DNA of 37,394 nt from an uncultured Collinsella sp. (GCA_958427895.1 CAUADW010000013.1:1-37394); one strand, 5' to 3'; positions 7,956-16,325 are shown, counted from the stretch's first letter. The notes: generated by a model from the letters alone, not told the origin. Translations and numbers: made by a program.

Positions 7956-8807
7956 TCATCTTTCCTGTTTCTCGATGTAGTTTTGCTTTATGACATGCGT
8001 CGCCCGTTCGTAGTCGCTGGCAACGTAAGCAGCGTACAGGGCATTGACAACCATAAGCTGGGCCATACGCGAAGCCATGGCACCGCTGCGGACCAAGGGT
8101 TCACTCGCAGCGACGCCGAGCACGGCATCGGCCATGGTGGCAAGCTTGGATGATCCATCTACTTTGGTAACGGCCACGACGGGACAGTTGTGGCGTTGAG
8201 CCTCGGCGGTGCAGTCCAGCACCTCTTGCGTCAAGCCCGAGTAACTAAAGGCGATTGCCATATCGCCCTCATGCATGTTCTTGGCACATAAGAGCTGATC
8301 ATGCCAGTCGTCGTACAGATGGCACTCTTTGTCGACACGCATGAGCTTTTGCGCCAGGTCGTGCGCGACCAAACGAGAAGCACCAATACCGAACAGATTG
8401 ACCGCGCGTGCCCGCTTAAGACGGGCCGCGCATCGCTCCAAGACGGTGTAATCGAGCGTTCGCGCCGTCGCCTCGATCGTGCGCACGTTGCTTTTCATCA
8501 CCTTCCCCACGATACGTTCGACGCTGTCATCCATGGAGATGTCCTCGAGGGCAACGTCTTTCTTGTCACCTAAGAGCGCCAGCTCGGCAATCAGTTCGCG
8601 CTGGAACTCCTTGTAGCCCGCAAAACCCAAACGCTTGCAAAAGCGCAAAATGCTCGAGGGCGAGGAGAACGTGACATCGGCAAGACCGCGGACGGACAGC
8701 CCGACCACCTCGTGCGGATGAGCGCTTACATATGCGATGACATTGCGTTCCGCCGGGCTCGCGCTGAGCTCACGCTCGCGAAGCCGCAAAAGCAATCCGT
8801 TTGCCAT
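7956..8807 (-). CDS. murR: RpiR-family transcriptional regulator of the MurNAc operon
   Basis: 283 residues: N-terminal RpiR HTH (residues ~1-75; SPSSILRFCKRLGFAGYKEFQ is the recognition region) and C-terminal SIS sugar-phosphate-binding domain (FGIGASRLVAHDLAQKLMR, AFSYSGLTQEVLD). MurR proteins bind MurNAc-6P and repress the mur genes. I chose ATG at 8807 because GGAGG is 8 nt upstream; the in-frame GTG at 8816 would overlap that site. It is first in the operon and so autoregulated in all likelihood. It ends with TGA, the only clearly core gene here to do so. The ligand is inferred from neighbours. Confidence 0.9.
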   Translation of the reverse strand: MANGLLLRLRERELSASPAERNVIAYVSAHPHEVVGLSVRGLADVTFSSPSSILRFCKRLGFAGYKEFQRELIAELALLGDKKDVALEDISMDDSVERIVGKVMKSNVRTIEATARTLDYTVLERCAARLKRARAVNLFGIGASRLVAHDLAQKLMRVDKECHLYDDWHDQLLCAKNMHEGDMAIAFSYSGLTQEVLDCTAEAQRHNCPVVAVTKVDGSSKLATMADAVLGVAASEPLVRSGAMASRMAQLMVVNALYAAYVASDYERATHVIKQNYIEKQER

Positions 8808-8841
8808 CTCAAACACCTCCGTTGAGAAGAATTAAAGACCA

Positions 8842-8881
8842 ACGAACGATTCGTACCGGATACAAACAGCTTTTGTGGTAC
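8842..8881. promoter_or_regulatory. Candidate MurR operator region
   Basis: Upstream of murR, ACGAA-CGA-TTCGT (8842-8854) is a perfect palindrome. It is followed by GTACC ... GGTAC arms ending near 8881. No clear -35/-10 pair could be fixed. Operator identity is a guess from position. Confidence 0.35.
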
Positions 8882-8902
8882 ATTGTGCCGCATCGTGGCG
8901 CA

Positions 8903-8930
8903 CAAAGGGCGAGCGTTCTACCCCTCGCCC
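8903..8930 (-). terminator. Terminator after the VanZ-like gene
   Basis: Minus strand GGGCGAG (8924-8930) and CTCGCCC (8907-8913) pair across a 10-nt loop, followed by TTTGTG. Confidence 0.55.
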
Positions 8931-9011
8931 CTCAAATCCGACCGCTCGGAAATACGCACGACACAAAATAATTCAACAAGGTCGCATTATCAGAAACGGG
9001 TTTGCTACCGG

Positions 9012-9593
9012 CTAGAGCCTCGCATGGGCGCCGATCGGCCGAGTCGCATGGCGCACCAACGCCGCCGCCAGCAATACCAACAGCATGGCGGTGACATAGC
9101 CCGCAGCATCGAATCCTAAATCGATAACGTCGAAATGCCTGCCGGGAACAAAGATCTTATGTACCTGATCGCCAACGGAGCAGGCGGCGCAAAAGAGCAA
9201 TACGGGCACGCAACGGGAGCATACGTTCCACGGACGCCTGGAAAAGCAAACCACGACCACCGAGGCGAATAATCCGACGAAGAAAAACTCTACGGTATGG
9301 GCAACGCGACGGACGTTCGTGCCCACCCACATGCGAATGGAAGCAAGTCGGCCAGACCGGACATTCGAGGCAGCCGAATCGGTGCCCCCGGTCATTCCGT
9401 TCTCCGTCTGAGCTTCACCCGTGGCATCGACAGCCTGAACGCCCGCAGCCTGGCCCTCCACCACACGCGCGGTAGACTCGCTCAGCAACGACGTCTCCAC
9501 CGCATTTTGCTCCGTCAGCACCCAGATGCCCGCCAGCGTTGCAGCGAACAGAACGATCGCGGTCAATCCGATTATTTGTTTTACTCGCGCCAA
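9012..9593 (-). CDS. VanZ-like membrane protein
   Basis: 193 residues. One N-terminal membrane helix (IIGLTAIVLFAATLAGIWVL) is followed by a ~50-residue polar, Ser/Thr/Gly-rich outside segment. The VanZ-like part comes next: RRVAHTVEFFFVGL (family R-K-x-x-H-x-x-E-(F/Y)), a helix, then GDQVHKIFVPGRHFDVIDLGFDAAG (family DE-x-x-Q-x-F-(V/I)-x-G-R-x-x-x-x-D-x-x-x-(D/N)-x-x-G). The start is a TTG at 9593 with GGAGG 7 nt upstream. The longer frame has no ribosome site. VanZ-like proteins are membrane proteins of poorly known role; VanZ itself gives low-level teicoplanin resistance. No resistance role can be claimed here. Confidence 0.8.
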   Translation of the reverse strand: MARVKQIIGLTAIVLFAATLAGIWVLTEQNAVETSLLSESTARVVEGQAAGVQAVDATGEAQTENGMTGGTDSAASNVRSGRLASIRMWVGTNVRRVAHTVEFFFVGLFASVVVVCFSRRPWNVCSRCVPVLLFCAACSVGDQVHKIFVPGRHFDVIDLGFDAAGYVTAMLLVLLAAALVRHATRPIGAHARL

Positions 9594-9697
9594 GGGCCAA
9601 CCTCCTTTTTTGAATATCAGCGAGTGTAGCCCCAAATGGCATCGTCACCGTATCAAAATTTGAATCGCAACAGGAAGCGACAAAGCGACGCAAACCC

Positions 9698-10303
9698 CTA
9701 CCCCGCCTCGCGCATCCAGCGATCGAACGTCCCCACGCACACGCCCAGGCACTTTGCTGCCTGGCTGCGGGTAATATCGCCTGCCTCATAGCTATCGCGC
9801 ACCAGCTCAAACTGAGGAGGGCACGGCTTGCGAGGTCGACCGAAACGGACCCCTCGCGCCCGCGCCGCTGCAATTCCCTCCGCTTGGCGCCGATGGATAT
9901 TCTCGCGCTCCACCTGCGCCACGTAGCTCAGCAGTTGCAGCACAATATCGGCAATCAGGACGTTGGTCACATCCGGCGCGCCGCTGGCCCTAGCGCGCGT
10001 GTCAAGCAATGGCATGTCTAACACCACAATGGCAACCCCGAGTTCCTTGGTAATGCGTCGCCATTCCTCAAGAATCTCGGAGTAATTACGGCCAAGTCAG
10101 TCGATAGAAAGCACCACCAGCACGTCCCCGTCTCCCAGGACGTGCAGCAGCTCGCGATAACGCGGTCGATCGAAGTCCTTGCCGCTCGCATGGTCGGCAT
10201 AAATATTCGCTGAGCCCACGCCATAGGCGCCCAGCGCATCCAGCTGCCGATTCAGATTCTGATCGCGCGAACTCACCCGCGCATACCCGTACACCGTCGC
10301 CAT
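9698..10303 (-). pseudogene. Serine recombinase (resolvase/invertase family), broken by one TGA
   Basis: Reads as one 201-codon frame: MATVYGYARVSSRDQN (catalytic Ser in ARVSS), then VLVVLSID, an in-frame TGA at 10097-10099, then LGRNYSEI and on to a C-terminal Hin-like HTH (RSQAAKCLGVCVGTFDRWMREAG). Family members have SIDRLGRN at this point, so the TGA most likely replaced a CGA Arg codon. That Arg is part of the active-site region. Downstream sequence is otherwise undamaged, so the loss looks recent. ATG at 10303 has a weak GGGGATGAG site. A short dispersed repeat (10323-10360) lies just upstream. No inverted repeats or transposase neighbour were seen. Confidence 0.88.
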
Positions 10304-10322
10304 CTCATCCCCGCTTTCTTGT

Positions 10323-10360
10323 AAACCTGCCAAAAGGGACAGGTTTATTTTGGTAGGTTT
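10323..10360. repeat. Dispersed hairpin repeat, copy 1
   Basis: CCTGCCAAAA (10326-10335) and TTTTGGTAGG (10348-10357) flank GGGACAGGTTTA. A second copy lies at 22503-22541 with the same core. Confidence 0.75.
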
Positions 10361-10422
10361 TACCTCTCAAATAGCAAGTAAGCGGGCGGCCGAGCAGACG
10401 GCAAGGTAGCCACTATTCAAAT

Positions 10423-10454
10423 GCGGAGGGCGGCCCCGAAAGACCGCCCTCCGC
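10423..10454 (-). terminator. Hairpin terminator of rnr
   Basis: GCGGAGGGCGG (10423-10433) and CCGCCCTCCGC (10444-10454) form a perfect 11-bp stem 25 bp past the rnr stop. The T-rich tail is poor (ATTTGAAT). Confidence 0.65.
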
Positions 10455-10479
10455 TCTCTCGCCACGAGTCGGGATTTAG

Positions 10480-12615
10480 CTAATGGATAAGCTTAAAGTC
10501 CAAGTGTCCACGCGTGGTATTGACGCGCGAGACCTCGATAATCACGCGCTGCCCCAGCTCGTAACGGGTGCCCGTGTCGGCACCCGTGAGCGTTAGCGCG
10601 TCCTCGTCGAACTCGAACCACTCGTTGCCCAGACTCTTGATCGAAACCAAGCCTTCGACCTGCGTTAGGTCCAAGCGCACAAAGAGGCCCATGCTGCTAA
10701 CCCACGAGACGGTTCCGGCATAGCGCTCGCCCAGACGGTCCTCATAGTACTGGGCAATCTTGATCTTTTGCGTCGCATGGCTGGCGGCATCTGCCGCGCG
10801 TTCGGCATCGCTGCATGCGCGGCAGATCTGCGGCAGAATGCGCGGCAGCGACTCGCGCCCCTTGCCGATCAGCCGCGGCGTACGAACCAGGGCGTCCTTG
10901 CCGCCGAGCCGCTCGTAGGCCAGCTGCAGCTTGAGTACGCGATGCACCACCAGATCGGGGTAGCGACGGATGGGACTCGTAAAGTGACAGTAGCACGGCG
11001 CGGCGAGCGCAAAGTGGCCCTCGTTGCGCGGCTTGTACAGCGCGCGCTGCATGCTGCGCAGAAGCAGCGTGTTAACGAGCGGTGCGTTGGCCGTACCGGC
11101 GGCAGCATCAACTGCAGCCTGCAGCTCATCGGGGCTCCCCAGGGCAATACCGGCAGCACGGCGATCGTCGATGATGCCTAGCTGCGCCAGCGCAACGGCA
11201 GCACCGTGCAGGCTATCGGGGCTCGGATCCTCATGCACGCGATAGCAGGCCTCGATATCACGGTCTGCCAGCCACTCTGCAACGCACTCGTTGGCGAGCA
11301 GCATAGCTTCCTCGATAAGCGACGTGGCACACGAACGTTCACGCGCCACAATCTGCACGGGTACTCCGTCCTCATCCAAGAGAGCGCGAATTTCGGCCGT
11401 GTCAAAATCGACTGAGCCGCGGGCGCGACGAATGCGACGGCGAAGTTCGGCGAGTTCGTTGGCGGCGACAAGGAAATCGCCGAGGTCGACGTTGTAGCCG
11501 CGGGCGGCCTCCTCGCACGCAAGACCGCGCTCAAGCGCTTCCTCGCGCGAGGCCTCGGCAGCCGCAACATCCTCGGCCGCACCCTCCAGCACCGAATACT
11601 CCACCGCGCCGGCACGTACCAGCAGCGCCTCGGCGCCGTCATAGTCCATACGCACACGCGAGCGAATCACGCTGGGATACGGATCGTAATGCCGCACGCG
11701 ACCCTGCGCATCGAGCTCGATATCGACGGTAAACGCAAGACGGTCCTCGTCAGGGCGAAGCGAGCACAGATCATTGGACAGGCGTTCGGGCAGCATGGGA
11801 AGCACGCGATCGGCCAGATACACCGATGTCGTACGATGACGAGCCTCAAGATCGATATGCCCGTCCCAAGCCACATAGTGTGAAACGTCGGCGATATGCA
11901 CACCCAGCCTGTAGCCACCCTCGGGCGTGCGTTCCAACGAAACGGCATCGTCAAAGTCGCGTGCGTCGACCGGGTCGATCGTGATGACAAAGCGGTCGCG
12001 CAGATCGCGGCGGAGCGGGTCCTTAAGCGCCGCGGACACATCGAGCGAAAGCCCCTCGGCCTCGTCCAGCGCGGCCTCGGGATAGCTATCGGTATAGCCG
12101 TAACGCGCCATCACATATTGAACGCCCAAATCGGGCGCGTCATCTCCGCCAATGCGGCGTTCGATCGTCACAGCGCCCGATTCCAGGCGCGTCGGGTAGG
12201 TCAAAATGCGCGCGACAACAGCATCACCCGGGTGAACGCCCAGACGATCCGCCGAGGTATCCTCAGGCAGAATGAAGAAGTCAGCCTTCAGACGCGAATC
12301 GAGCGGCTCGATCACACCGAGCGGACCGGCGGTCTGGTACGTACCCACCACGCTTATGGCTGCGCGCTCAACCACGCCTTCGATCACGGCGCGCCGCTCA
12401 CCGTGCGGGCTGTTCTTAATGCTCACGGCAACGGTATCGCCATCCATAATCTCGCGCTTGCCGCGGCCCATGACCTTGTAGTCGCCATTCTCGGTTATGA
12501 CATAGGCACTGTGCTCATGGAGCTGCACGCGCCCGGTCAGGCTCGGACGGCGTTCGCTGCGCACCGGCCCGCGCCGATTGCGAGCTCCACGCTTATGCTT
12601 GTTATTGCGCCCCAT
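10480..12615 (-). CDS. rnr: Ribonuclease R (RNase II/RNB family 3'-5' exoribonuclease)
   Basis: 711 residues. Order: basic N-terminus (GRNNKHKRGARNRRG), cold-shock-like RNA-binding region (~25-150), RNB catalytic domain with TIDPVDARDFDDAVS near residues 214-228 (metal-binding aspartates) and HFTSPIRRYPDLVVHR, then a C-terminal S1 domain (RYAGTVSWVSSMGLFVRL). It degrades structured RNA from the 3' end and works with SmpB/tmRNA in clearing stalled mRNAs. ATG at 12615 has AGGAGG 4 nt upstream. It stands alone between two hairpins. It lacks the long basic C-terminal tail of the E. coli enzyme. RNase II/VacB naming alternatives do not change the activity. Confidence 0.95.
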   Translation of the reverse strand: MGRNNKHKRGARNRRGPVRSERRPSLTGRVQLHEHSAYVITENGDYKVMGRGKREIMDGDTVAVSIKNSPHGERRAVIEGVVERAAISVVGTYQTAGPLGVIEPLDSRLKADFFILPEDTSADRLGVHPGDAVVARILTYPTRLESGAVTIERRIGGDDAPDLGVQYVMARYGYTDSYPEAALDEAEGLSLDVSAALKDPLRRDLRDRFVITIDPVDARDFDDAVSLERTPEGGYRLGVHIADVSHYVAWDGHIDLEARHRTTSVYLADRVLPMLPERLSNDLCSLRPDEDRLAFTVDIELDAQGRVRHYDPYPSVIRSRVRMDYDGAEALLVRAGAVEYSVLEGAAEDVAAAEASREEALERGLACEEAARGYNVDLGDFLVAANELAELRRRIRRARGSVDFDTAEIRALLDEDGVPVQIVARERSCATSLIEEAMLLANECVAEWLADRDIEACYRVHEDPSPDSLHGAAVALAQLGIIDDRRAAGIALGSPDELQAAVDAAAGTANAPLVNTLLLRSMQRALYKPRNEGHFALAAPCYCHFTSPIRRYPDLVVHRVLKLQLAYERLGGKDALVRTPRLIGKGRESLPRILPQICRACSDAERAADAASHATQKIKIAQYYEDRLGERYAGTVSWVSSMGLFVRLDLTQVEGLVSIKSLGNEWFEFDEDALTLTGADTGTRYELGQRVIIEVSRVNTTRGHLDFKLIH

Positions 12616-12666
12616 GGCGCCTCCTAACTATCGATTGCCGTTTACATCCCAAGAGTCTACCCAAAT

Positions 12667-12747
12667 GATCCCTAGGGGATGAAGGAAAACGGATCACATA
12701 GATAGACCAGCGCTACGATGATTCGTTTCCTTCGTCCCCTAGGGATC
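12667..12747. repeat. Long inverted repeat between rnr and ftsX
   Basis: Arms 12667-12691 (GATCCCTAGGGGATGAAGG...) and 12724-12747 (...CCTTCGTCCCCTAGGGATC) are complementary over ~24 bp with one mismatch and one bulge. Each arm itself contains the palindrome CCCTAGGG. It directly abuts the ftsX terminator. Confidence 0.8.
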
Positions 12748-12781
12748 AAAAAACGGGCCGCCCCATAAGAGACGACCCGTT
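12748..12781 (-). terminator. Intrinsic terminator of the ftsEX operon
   Basis: Minus strand AACGGGTCG / CGGCCCGTT stem (one wobble), then TTTTTTG. It lies 25 bp past the ftsX stop. Confidence 0.82.
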
Positions 12782-12805
12782 GGAAGGGGTGAATTCCAGG
12801 CATGC

Positions 12806-13726
12806 TTACACGCGCAGGTAGCGGCGCATGGCGATGGCAGAACCAAAGAGACCGATAATCACGCCGACCAGAATCAGCGCAGCATAGGTCACCAGGTAGT
12901 ACTGCATCGGCAGGGCAAACGACATCCAGCCGATGCTCTCCTGCAGACGCGGAATCATCAAATTGCGCAGCAGCTCCAGAACGCCGATGGAAAGCAGCGA
13001 GCCCAAAATGGCCTGCAGCACGCCCTCGGTGATAAACGGGCCACGAATGAAGCCGTTGCTGGCGCCGACCAGACGCATAATCGCAATCTCACGACGACGC
13101 GCCGTGATGGACAGGCGAATCGTGTTGTTGATGAAGATGAATGCGATAAAGGTCAGAAGACCAACGAGCACCACGGCGGCGATGCGGATGTAGTTGGTCA
13201 CCTGGAACAGGCGGCTCACTTCCTCCTGGCCGTACAGCACGCTCGCGTTGACGTCGCCGTCATCCGCGATCTTCTGGAAATCGGCATCCTTCTTGAGCTT
13301 CTTTGCCGTGCTCTCGACCTTGGACGGATCGTCCATCTCAATAGCGAAGGAAGCCGGCAGCGGGTTCTGGCCATCGAGCGCGCTCATGGTGGCGTCGGCG
13401 TTGCCCGACATCTTGCTCGTATACTCGGCCAGCGCGTCGTCCTTGTCCTTATAGGTCACGGACTTGACGTTATTCCACGTCTTAAGCTCGGCCTCAAAAG
13501 CCTGAACATCGGCCTGATCGGCGTCATCACTAATGAACGCGTTGATGACAACCTGATCCTCGACGGTGCCGATCACGGAGTTCAGCATCGCAGAGCCCAT
13601 GATGAACAGGCCGATGATAAACAGCGAAAGGAAGATCGTGATGACGGCGCCGAGCGAGGTAGTCCAGTTACGGAAGAAGTGGCTGATTGCCTCTTTGAAG
13701 GAGTAGCCCACGTTAGTTGGTGCCAT
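12806..13726 (-). CDS. ftsX: Cell division ABC transporter permease FtsX
   Basis: 306 residues with the FtsX layout: cytoplasmic N-terminus, TM1 (AVITIFLSLFIIGLFIMGSAM), a ~140-residue extracytoplasmic domain, then three C-terminal helices (~180-300). MRLVGASNGFIRGPF is the FtsX/MacB-type cytoplasmic coupling segment. FtsX relays FtsE ATPase activity across the membrane to peptidoglycan hydrolases or their activators at the septum. Its ATG overlaps the ftsE stop by 14 bp, so the pair is translationally coupled. The ectodomain starts with an Asp/Ala-rich stretch (SDDADQADVQAFE), as in other actinobacterial FtsX. Confidence 0.95.
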   Translation of the reverse strand: MAPTNVGYSFKEAISHFFRNWTTSLGAVITIFLSLFIIGLFIMGSAMLNSVIGTVEDQVVINAFISDDADQADVQAFEAELKTWNNVKSVTYKDKDDALAEYTSKMSGNADATMSALDGQNPLPASFAIEMDDPSKVESTAKKLKKDADFQKIADDGDVNASVLYGQEEVSRLFQVTNYIRIAAVVLVGLLTFIAFIFINNTIRLSITARRREIAIMRLVGASNGFIRGPFITEGVLQAILGSLLSIGVLELLRNLMIPRLQESIGWMSFALPMQYYLVTYAALILVGVIIGLFGSAIAMRRYLRV

Positions 13727-14933
13727 AGTTGCCGTAACCTCCCCTCTCCTGGTCGCGGATGACGTGGCCGCCCTCGAGGGCGATCACGCGACGGTGCATG
13801 CTATCGACCATCTCGCGGTCGTGCGTGGCGACGATCACGGTGGTGCCGGTGCGGTTAATACGCTCAAGCAGCTTCATGATGCCCAGCGAGATCGCCGGGT
13901 CGAGGTTGCCCGTGGGCTCGTCGCAGATCAGCAGCGGCGGACGGTTGACCATAGCACGGGCGACGGCAACGCGCTGCTGCTCGCCACCGGAAAGCTGGTC
14001 GGGCAGCGAGTCCATCTGATCGGCCAGACCGACCAGGCGCAGCACCTCGGGCACCTGGCTGCGAATGACGCCCTTGGGCTTGCCGATGCACTGCAGGGCA
14101 AACGCCACGTTTTCGTAGGCGGTCTTTTGCGGCAGAAGCTTAAAGTCCTGGAACACGGCGCCAATCTGGCGGCGCAGGAACGGAACCTTGCGGTTCTTGA
14201 TCTTCATGAGGTCCTGACCGGCAACCAGGATGCGGCCGCTCGTCGGCTTGACGTCGCGGTTGAGCGTCGACAGCAGAGTGGTCTTACCCGAACCGGAGTG
14301 ACCGACCAGGAAGACGAACTCGCCCGGATAGATCTCGATGTTGATGTCGTCGAGTGCAGGCTTGTTGGGCTGTGCCGGATAGATCTTGGTGACATGCTCC
14401 ATAAGGATAACGGGCTCGACACCGGCCTGCTTGGCCATCTTCTTGCGGCTGGCCTGCGGATCGATGGGCGCAAACACCGACGTAAAATCGGGGTTGTTGA
14501 GCGCGTTATCGAGGCTTGCGACCTCGGCGGCCTGATCGCTCTCGACCACCGGGGCAGCAGGCTGAGTGGGGTCGGGAATAGCGGCAAAGAGACCGGACTG
14601 CGCAGGCTGAGGAGCCGGCGTCGCAGGGGCCAAGGGGTCGGGAATGCCGGCCATGGTAGGCTGCGGCGTGGCGGCACCAGCCTGAGGCTGCTCCACGCGA
14701 GCGGTCACGGCCTGAACGGGCTCAAAACCCGCCGTGCCGGAAAGCGCGACATCGCTGGTTGGATTGTAGGCAAAGGGATCGGATGCCGGCTGTGCCTGAT
14801 CTACCGGCTGAGCGGGGGCCTGAGCAACAGGCTGGCCCTCTGAATCCGGAGTGGCGAAACGACTGCCCTGGACGCCTGCCTGCGTCTTGGGGGCATCATC
14901 GCCCGCACCGGAGGTACGGAAGTGGTTACCCAC
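13713..14933 (-). CDS. ftsE: Cell division ABC ATPase FtsE with a long disordered N-terminal extension
   Basis: 406 residues, against ~225 for usual FtsE. Residues 1-~172 are Pro/Ala/Gln-rich, low-complexity and probably disordered, containing short repeats such as IPDP(L/T) and several QPA. Residues ~174-406 are a complete FtsE ATPase: Walker A GHSGSGKT (211-218), Q-loop VFQDFKLLP, signature LSGGEQQR (314-321), Walker B LLICDEP (335-341), H-loop ATHDREMVD. The GTG start at 14933 has AGGAG 5 nt upstream. No such site precedes the conserved domain, so I take the extension as real. FtsE binds FtsX and couples ATP hydrolysis to septal wall hydrolysis. The extension may bind FtsZ or another divisome part, but this is a guess. 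Confidence 0.93.
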   Translation of the reverse strand: MGNHFRTSGAGDDAPKTQAGVQGSRFATPDSEGQPVAQAPAQPVDQAQPASDPFAYNPTSDVALSGTAGFEPVQAVTARVEQPQAGAATPQPTMAGIPDPLAPATPAPQPAQSGLFAAIPDPTQPAAPVVESDQAAEVASLDNALNNPDFTSVFAPIDPQASRKKMAKQAGVEPVILMEHVTKIYPAQPNKPALDDINIEIYPGEFVFLVGHSGSGKTTLLSTLNRDVKPTSGRILVAGQDLMKIKNRKVPFLRRQIGAVFQDFKLLPQKTAYENVAFALQCIGKPKGVIRSQVPEVLRLVGLADQMDSLPDQLSGGEQQRVAVARAMVNRPPLLICDEPTGNLDPAISLGIMKLLERINRTGTTVIVATHDREMVDSMHRRVIALEGGHVIRDQERGGYGNYGTN

Positions 14934-14978
14934 TGGTGCTCCTTATCGTCGTGCGTTTAAACTACATGAGCGCTTTGT

Positions 14979-14984
14979 ATTTTA
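14979..14984 (-). promoter_or_regulatory. Possible -10 element of the ftsEX promoter
   Basis: Minus strand TAAAAT, about 45 bp before the ftsE GTG, next to a GCAGCA/TGCTGC inverted repeat (14985-15003). No convincing -35. Confidence 0.35.
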
Positions 14985-15037
14985 GCAGCATTAGCTTTGC
15001 TGCACATAAGAAGCATGGCGTGCTTAGGGATCCCGTC

Positions 15038-15160
15038 GGCCGGGCACAGGGCTACTCTCCAAATCGTCCTCGGACATGTCGGAGCCCCCGCTGCGCGCTT
15101 CGCGCTGCGGGGGCTCCTCCGTCCTGCGGAAAGATTTGGAGAGTAGCCCTGTGTCCGGCC
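15038..15160. repeat. 123-bp compound inverted repeat
   Basis: Outer arms 15038-15065 and 15133-15160 (GGCCGG(G/A)CACAGGG...) pair over 28 bp with one mismatch. An inner hairpin GGAGCCCCCGC (15081-15091) / GCGGGGGCTCC (15107-15117) forms a second perfect stem. This fills much of the 449-bp gene-free stretch 14934-15382. The part 15161-15297 shows nothing I can name beyond C/G-rich short repeats. Confidence 0.85.
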
Positions 15161-15297
15161 TGCGGTAACTAAGGGGTCGCCGCGTTTTACTTGGGTGCAG
15201 CAGCGCCGTGCTTGGGGGCTGAATTGCACTTTGCTGGTCTGGGCCCGTTTCCCAGAGAAAGCCTTTACTTGGTGCGGGCCTAATTTGTTTGTTGCCG

Positions 15298-15336
15298 ACA
15301 AAAAACAGGGGCGTCCTCTTTGAGGACGCCCCTGTT
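15298..15336 (-). terminator. Intrinsic terminator of the transketolase genes
   Basis: A perfect 15-bp stem (AACAGGGGCGTCCTC / its complement) with a 3-nt loop, then TTTTTTGTC on the minus strand, 47 bp past the stop. Confidence 0.88.
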
Positions 15337-15382
15337 ATGGATTGCATACGGTTGCTGAAGCGATACTTTGCCTCGTCTTGCC

Positions 15383-16324
15383 CTAGGCCAAGAACTCCTT
15401 GGTGGTTGCCACGATGTTGGCGGCGTCCAGGCCGTACTTGTGCAGGAGCTCGGCGCCCGGGCCGGACTCGCCGAAGGTGTCGTTGACGCCGATCTTCTTG
15501 AGCGGCGTCGGGCACTGTTCGCACAGGACGTCGGCAACGGCGCTGCCCAGGCCACCGATCACAGAGTGCTCCTCGACGGTCACGACGTGGCCGGTCTTGG
15601 TGGCGCTCTTGACGATCAGGTCGGCATCGATGGGCTTGATGGTGTGCATGTTGATGACCTCGGCGTCGATACCCTCGGCAGCGAGCTGCTCGGCGGCCTC
15701 GAGAGCCTCGCCGACCATCAGGCCGCAGGCGATGATGGTCACATCGGCGCCCTCGCGCATGACAATGCCCTTACCCAACTCGAACTTGTAGGTCTCGGGG
15801 TCGTTGATAACCGGCGAGGCCAGACGGGCAAAGCGCATGTACACCGGACCGTCGCACTCGTAGGCGGCGCGCGTCACGGCGCGGGCCTCCACATCGTCGG
15901 CAGGAACGATAACGGTCATGCCGGGGATGACGCGCATAAGGGCGATATCCTCGCAGCACTGGTGCGTGGCGCCATCCTCGCCCACCGAGATACCGGCGTG
16001 CGTGGCACCGATCTTAACGTTAAGGTGCGGGTAGCCGATGGAGTTACGGACCTGCTCAAAGGCGCGACCGGCAGCGAACATGGCAAAGGTGCTCGCGAAG
16101 GCAACACGACCGGTGGTCGCGATACCGGCGGCAACACCCATCAGGTTGCTCTCGGCGATACCCACGTCGAAGAAGCGGTCGGGGCAAGCGGCCTTGAACT
16201 TGCCGGTCTGCGTGGCGGCGGCCAGGTCGGCGTCGAGGACCACAAAGTCATCGTGCTCGTTGGCGAGCTCGACGAGGGCCTCGCCGTAGCTTACGCGCGT
16301 GGCGATTTTCTTGACGTCTGCCAT
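15383..16324 (-). CDS. Transketolase, C-terminal subunit
   Basis: 313 residues covering the pyrimidine-binding (Pyr) and C-terminal domains of transketolase. DVGIAESNLMGVAAGIA holds the catalytic Glu that activates thiamine diphosphate. ASTFAMFAAGRAFEQVRNSI and GATHAGISVGEDGATHQ are the usual substrate- and cofactor-site blocks. It works with the N-terminal subunit encoded just upstream as an alpha2-beta2 enzyme of the non-oxidative pentose phosphate pathway. Start ATG at 16324 lies one base after the stop of that gene. DXS-like or AcoB-like E1 beta chains are the nearest alternatives, but pairing and motifs favour transketolase. Confidence 0.93.
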   Translation of the reverse strand: MADVKKIATRVSYGEALVELANEHDDFVVLDADLAAATQTGKFKAACPDRFFDVGIAESNLMGVAAGIATTGRVAFASTFAMFAAGRAFEQVRNSIGYPHLNVKIGATHAGISVGEDGATHQCCEDIALMRVIPGMTVIVPADDVEARAVTRAAYECDGPVYMRFARLASPVINDPETYKFELGKGIVMREGADVTIIACGLMVGEALEAAEQLAAEGIDAEVINMHTIKPIDADLIVKSATKTGHVVTVEEHSVIGGLGSAVADVLCEQCPTPLKKIGVNDTFGESGPGAELLHKYGLDAANIVATTKEFLA

Positions 16325-16325
16325 C

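Noticed and set aside
8821..9011. Small gene between murR and the VanZ-like gene
   Set aside because: No frame has a start with a ribosome site; only a terminator and candidate operators are seen.
10097..10099. Selenocysteine codon in the resolvase
   Set aside because: The family has Arg here, there is no SECIS-like hairpin directly after the codon, and a point mutation explains it.
13764..14843. 359-codon open frame opposite ftsE
   Set aside because: Antisense shadow of a complete ABC ATPase and its low-complexity arm.
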